Assembly (NCBI GenBank): GCA_013362725.1
Contig: JABFVP010000448.1
Location: forward strand, 1 to 8,064
DNA: 8,064 nucleotides
DNA from: Cupriavidus sp.
Lineage (GTDB): Bacteria > Pseudomonadota > Gammaproteobacteria > Burkholderiales > Burkholderiaceae
Reading direction: 5' to 3'
Numbering within the stretch: position 1 is the stretch's first letter; the number at the start of each line of letters is the position of its first letter. The position numbers and the translations under genes were made by a program. Shown here piece after piece: positions 6,937 through 8,064 of this stretch. The notes below the pieces were generated by a model that saw only the letters and a list, made by a program, of their open reading frames with translations, did not search any database and was not told the origin of the DNA.

Positions 6937-7458
6937 ATGACCCGTCCCAGTCCGGACCGGCCGGCCCTGGCGCCGGAACCGGCAAGCCCGACCCCGGCGG
7001 CCCTGGAGGCCGCCCATGAACGCCTGCGCCGGCTGGGCGCGCGCGTGACCCAGCCACGGCTGTGCATCCTGGCCTGCCTGATCGGCAGCGACGAGGCGCT
7101 GACGCACCAGGCCGTGATCGACCGCCTGCCCGAGGCCGGCGAGACCATCGACCGCGTCACCGTCTACCGCGTGCTGGACTGGCTGGTGGACCAGGGCGTG
7201 GCGCAGAAGCGCGCCGGCAACGACCGCGTGTTCCGCTTCAGCCTGGTCGAGCACGAGGCCGCGCGCGCGCAGGAGCATCGCCAGCACAGCCATTTCCACT
7301 GCACCCGCTGCGACCGCACCTTCTGCCTGGACGATGCCGCCGCCCCGGCACAGCCGGCCGCGCCGCGCGTGCCCAGCGGCTTTGCCATCGAACATGTCGA
7401 ACTGACCGTGAACGGCGTCTGCGCCGAGTGCGGCAAGCGTACGCGCGCCGCCCACTGA
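6937..7458 (+). CDS. zur: Fur-family metalloregulator, probably zinc-sensing Zur
   Basis: This 173-residue protein is a Fur-superfamily repressor. After an unusual Pro/Ala-rich tail (about 1-25), the winged helix spans roughly 26-102, with RLRRLGARVTQPR opening it and TVYRVLDWLVDQG (75-87) as the recognition helix. The dimer domain holds two CxxC pairs (Cys122/Cys125 and Cys162/Cys165), the usual structural zinc site, plus His114, His117, His119 and His121 in the HSHFHC region, and Cys130, as candidate sensor ligands. The cysteine that E. coli Zur uses as a ligand before its HxH segment is not evident here. The zinc assignment therefore rests mainly on the neighbour: a YjiA-type COG0523 GTPase begins 28 bases downstream in the same direction, an arrangement I recall for zur in Cupriavidus metallidurans. 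The start lacks a ribosome binding site and coincides with the predicted transcript start. Confidence 0.82.
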   Translation: MTRPSPDRPALAPEPASPTPAALEAAHERLRRLGARVTQPRLCILACLIGSDEALTHQAVIDRLPEAGETIDRVTVYRVLDWLVDQGVAQKRAGNDRVFRFSLVEHEAARAQEHRQHSHFHCTRCDRTFCLDDAAAPAQPAAPRVPSGFAIEHVELTVNGVCAECGKRTRAAH

Positions 7459-7486
7459 CCGGCACTTATTTCCCGGAGAACCAACA

Positions 7487-8064
7487 ATGTCCAAACTGAT
7501 TCCGGTCACGATCCTGACCGGCTTCCTCGGCAGCGGCAAGACCACCCTGCTCAAGCGCATCCTGAACGAGCAGCACGGCATGAAGATCGCCGTGATCGAG
7601 AACGAGTTCGGCGAAGAGAACATCGACAACGAGATCCTGGTGCAGGACGGCCGCGAGCAGATCGTGCAGATGAGCAATGGCTGCATCTGCTGCACCATCC
7701 GCGGCGACCTGGTGCAGGCGCTGTCGACGCTGCTGACGCGCCGCGACGCCGGCGAAATCGAGTTCGACCGCGTGGTGATCGAGACCACCGGCGTGGCCAA
7801 CCCGGGCCCGGTGGCGCAGACCTTCTTCATGGACGAGGAAATCGCCGCGCGCTACCTGCTCGACGCGGTGATCACGCTGGTCGACGCCAAGCATGCCCAC
7901 CTGCAGCTGGACAAGCAGGAAGAGGCGCAGCGCCAGGTCGGCTTTGCCGACGCCATCTTCATCACCAAGTCCGACCTGGTCAGCGAAGCCGACGTGGCCG
8001 AGCTGCGCCACCGCCTGCTGCATATGAACCCGCGCGCGCCGATCCGCCTGGTCAATTTCGGCGA
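7487..8064 (+). CDS. yjiA: YjiA-type COG0523 (CobW/ZNG) metal-handling GTPase, 5' part
   Basis: The first 192 residues of a G3E GTPase are present; the gene runs off the window. Family motifs are the P-loop GFLGSGKTT (12-20), the metal-binding CxCC motif NGCICC with Cys66, Cys68 and Cys69, the ETTG switch (99-102) and the base-recognition TKSD (160-163). The segments LNEQHGMKIAVIENEFGE and NPGPVAQTFF are very close to E. coli YjiA, so this is the YjiA subgroup rather than the CobW of cobalamin synthesis. COG0523 proteins bind zinc and are thought to act as metal chaperones or insertases driven by GTP. GGAGAA stands six bases before the ATG, an ideal ribosome binding site. It lies 28 bases after the Fur-family gene and is surely in the same operon, which suggests a role in zinc supply under control of that regulator. 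The missing C-terminus prevents checking for a His-rich loop. Confidence 0.93.
   Translation, partial: MSKLIPVTILTGFLGSGKTTLLKRILNEQHGMKIAVIENEFGEENIDNEILVQDGREQIVQMSNGCICCTIRGDLVQALSTLLTRRDAGEIEFDRVVIETTGVANPGPVAQTFFMDEEIAARYLLDAVITLVDAKHAHLQLDKQEEAQRQVGFADAIFITKSDLVSEADVAELRHRLLHMNPRAPIRLVNFG

Noticed and set aside
7016..7018. ATG after GGAGG as an alternative start for the Fur-family gene
   Set aside because: It is out of frame with the gene (in frame it reads Ala-His-Glu), so the nice-looking ribosome binding site is coincidental.

Overview
This 8.06 kb window is dense, GC-rich chromosomal DNA that looks like a betaproteobacterium of the Burkholderiaceae, most likely Cupriavidus or Ralstonia. 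The grounds are a RegB/RegA-type redox two-component pair, an HslV with the short MEQYHG propeptide, an orphan Bug/TctC-type solute receptor (a family greatly expanded in this group), and a Fur-family regulator directly followed by a YjiA-type metal GTPase. The genus is inferred from gene family and arrangement; no database search was possible.

Layout. (1) Bases 1-1927, plus strand: a redox-sensing histidine kinase and its response regulator overlap by four bases (ATGA). The kinase GTG start itself overlaps an in-frame TGA by four bases (GTGA), so an upstream gene probably ends at base 15. A strong, nearly symmetric hairpin at 1948-1979 closes this operon and probably also the convergent small gene. 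(2) 1996-2289, minus: a 97-residue, alanine-rich hypothetical protein with one N-terminal hydrophobic segment. (3) 2500-4433, minus: hslV then hslU, encoding the two-part ATP-dependent HslVU protease, preceded by a good match to a sigma-32 heat-shock promoter and followed by a terminator. (4) 4658-5644, minus: a periplasmic Bug-type receptor with a signal peptide and its own terminator. (5) 5645-5931: a non-coding stretch. (6) 5932-6831, minus: an alpha/beta hydrolase carrying every catalytic and halide-binding residue I can recall for fluoroacetate dehalogenases. (7) 6937-8064, plus: a Fur-family (Zur-like) regulator and the first 192 residues of a YjiA-type COG0523 GTPase, read as an operon from a promoter whose position suggests a leaderless mRNA.

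Functionally the window is a row of independent small units: redox-state signalling, heat-shock proteolysis, substrate capture, possible haloacid breakdown, and zinc homeostasis. I see no transposase, integrase, CRISPR array, tRNA or rRNA, and no sign of a new multi-gene system. The points most worth a second look are the ten-residue insertion in the RegA receiver domain, the dehalogenase-like hydrolase with two changed pocket positions, the putative leaderless zur transcript, and the sigma-32-like hslVU promoter.
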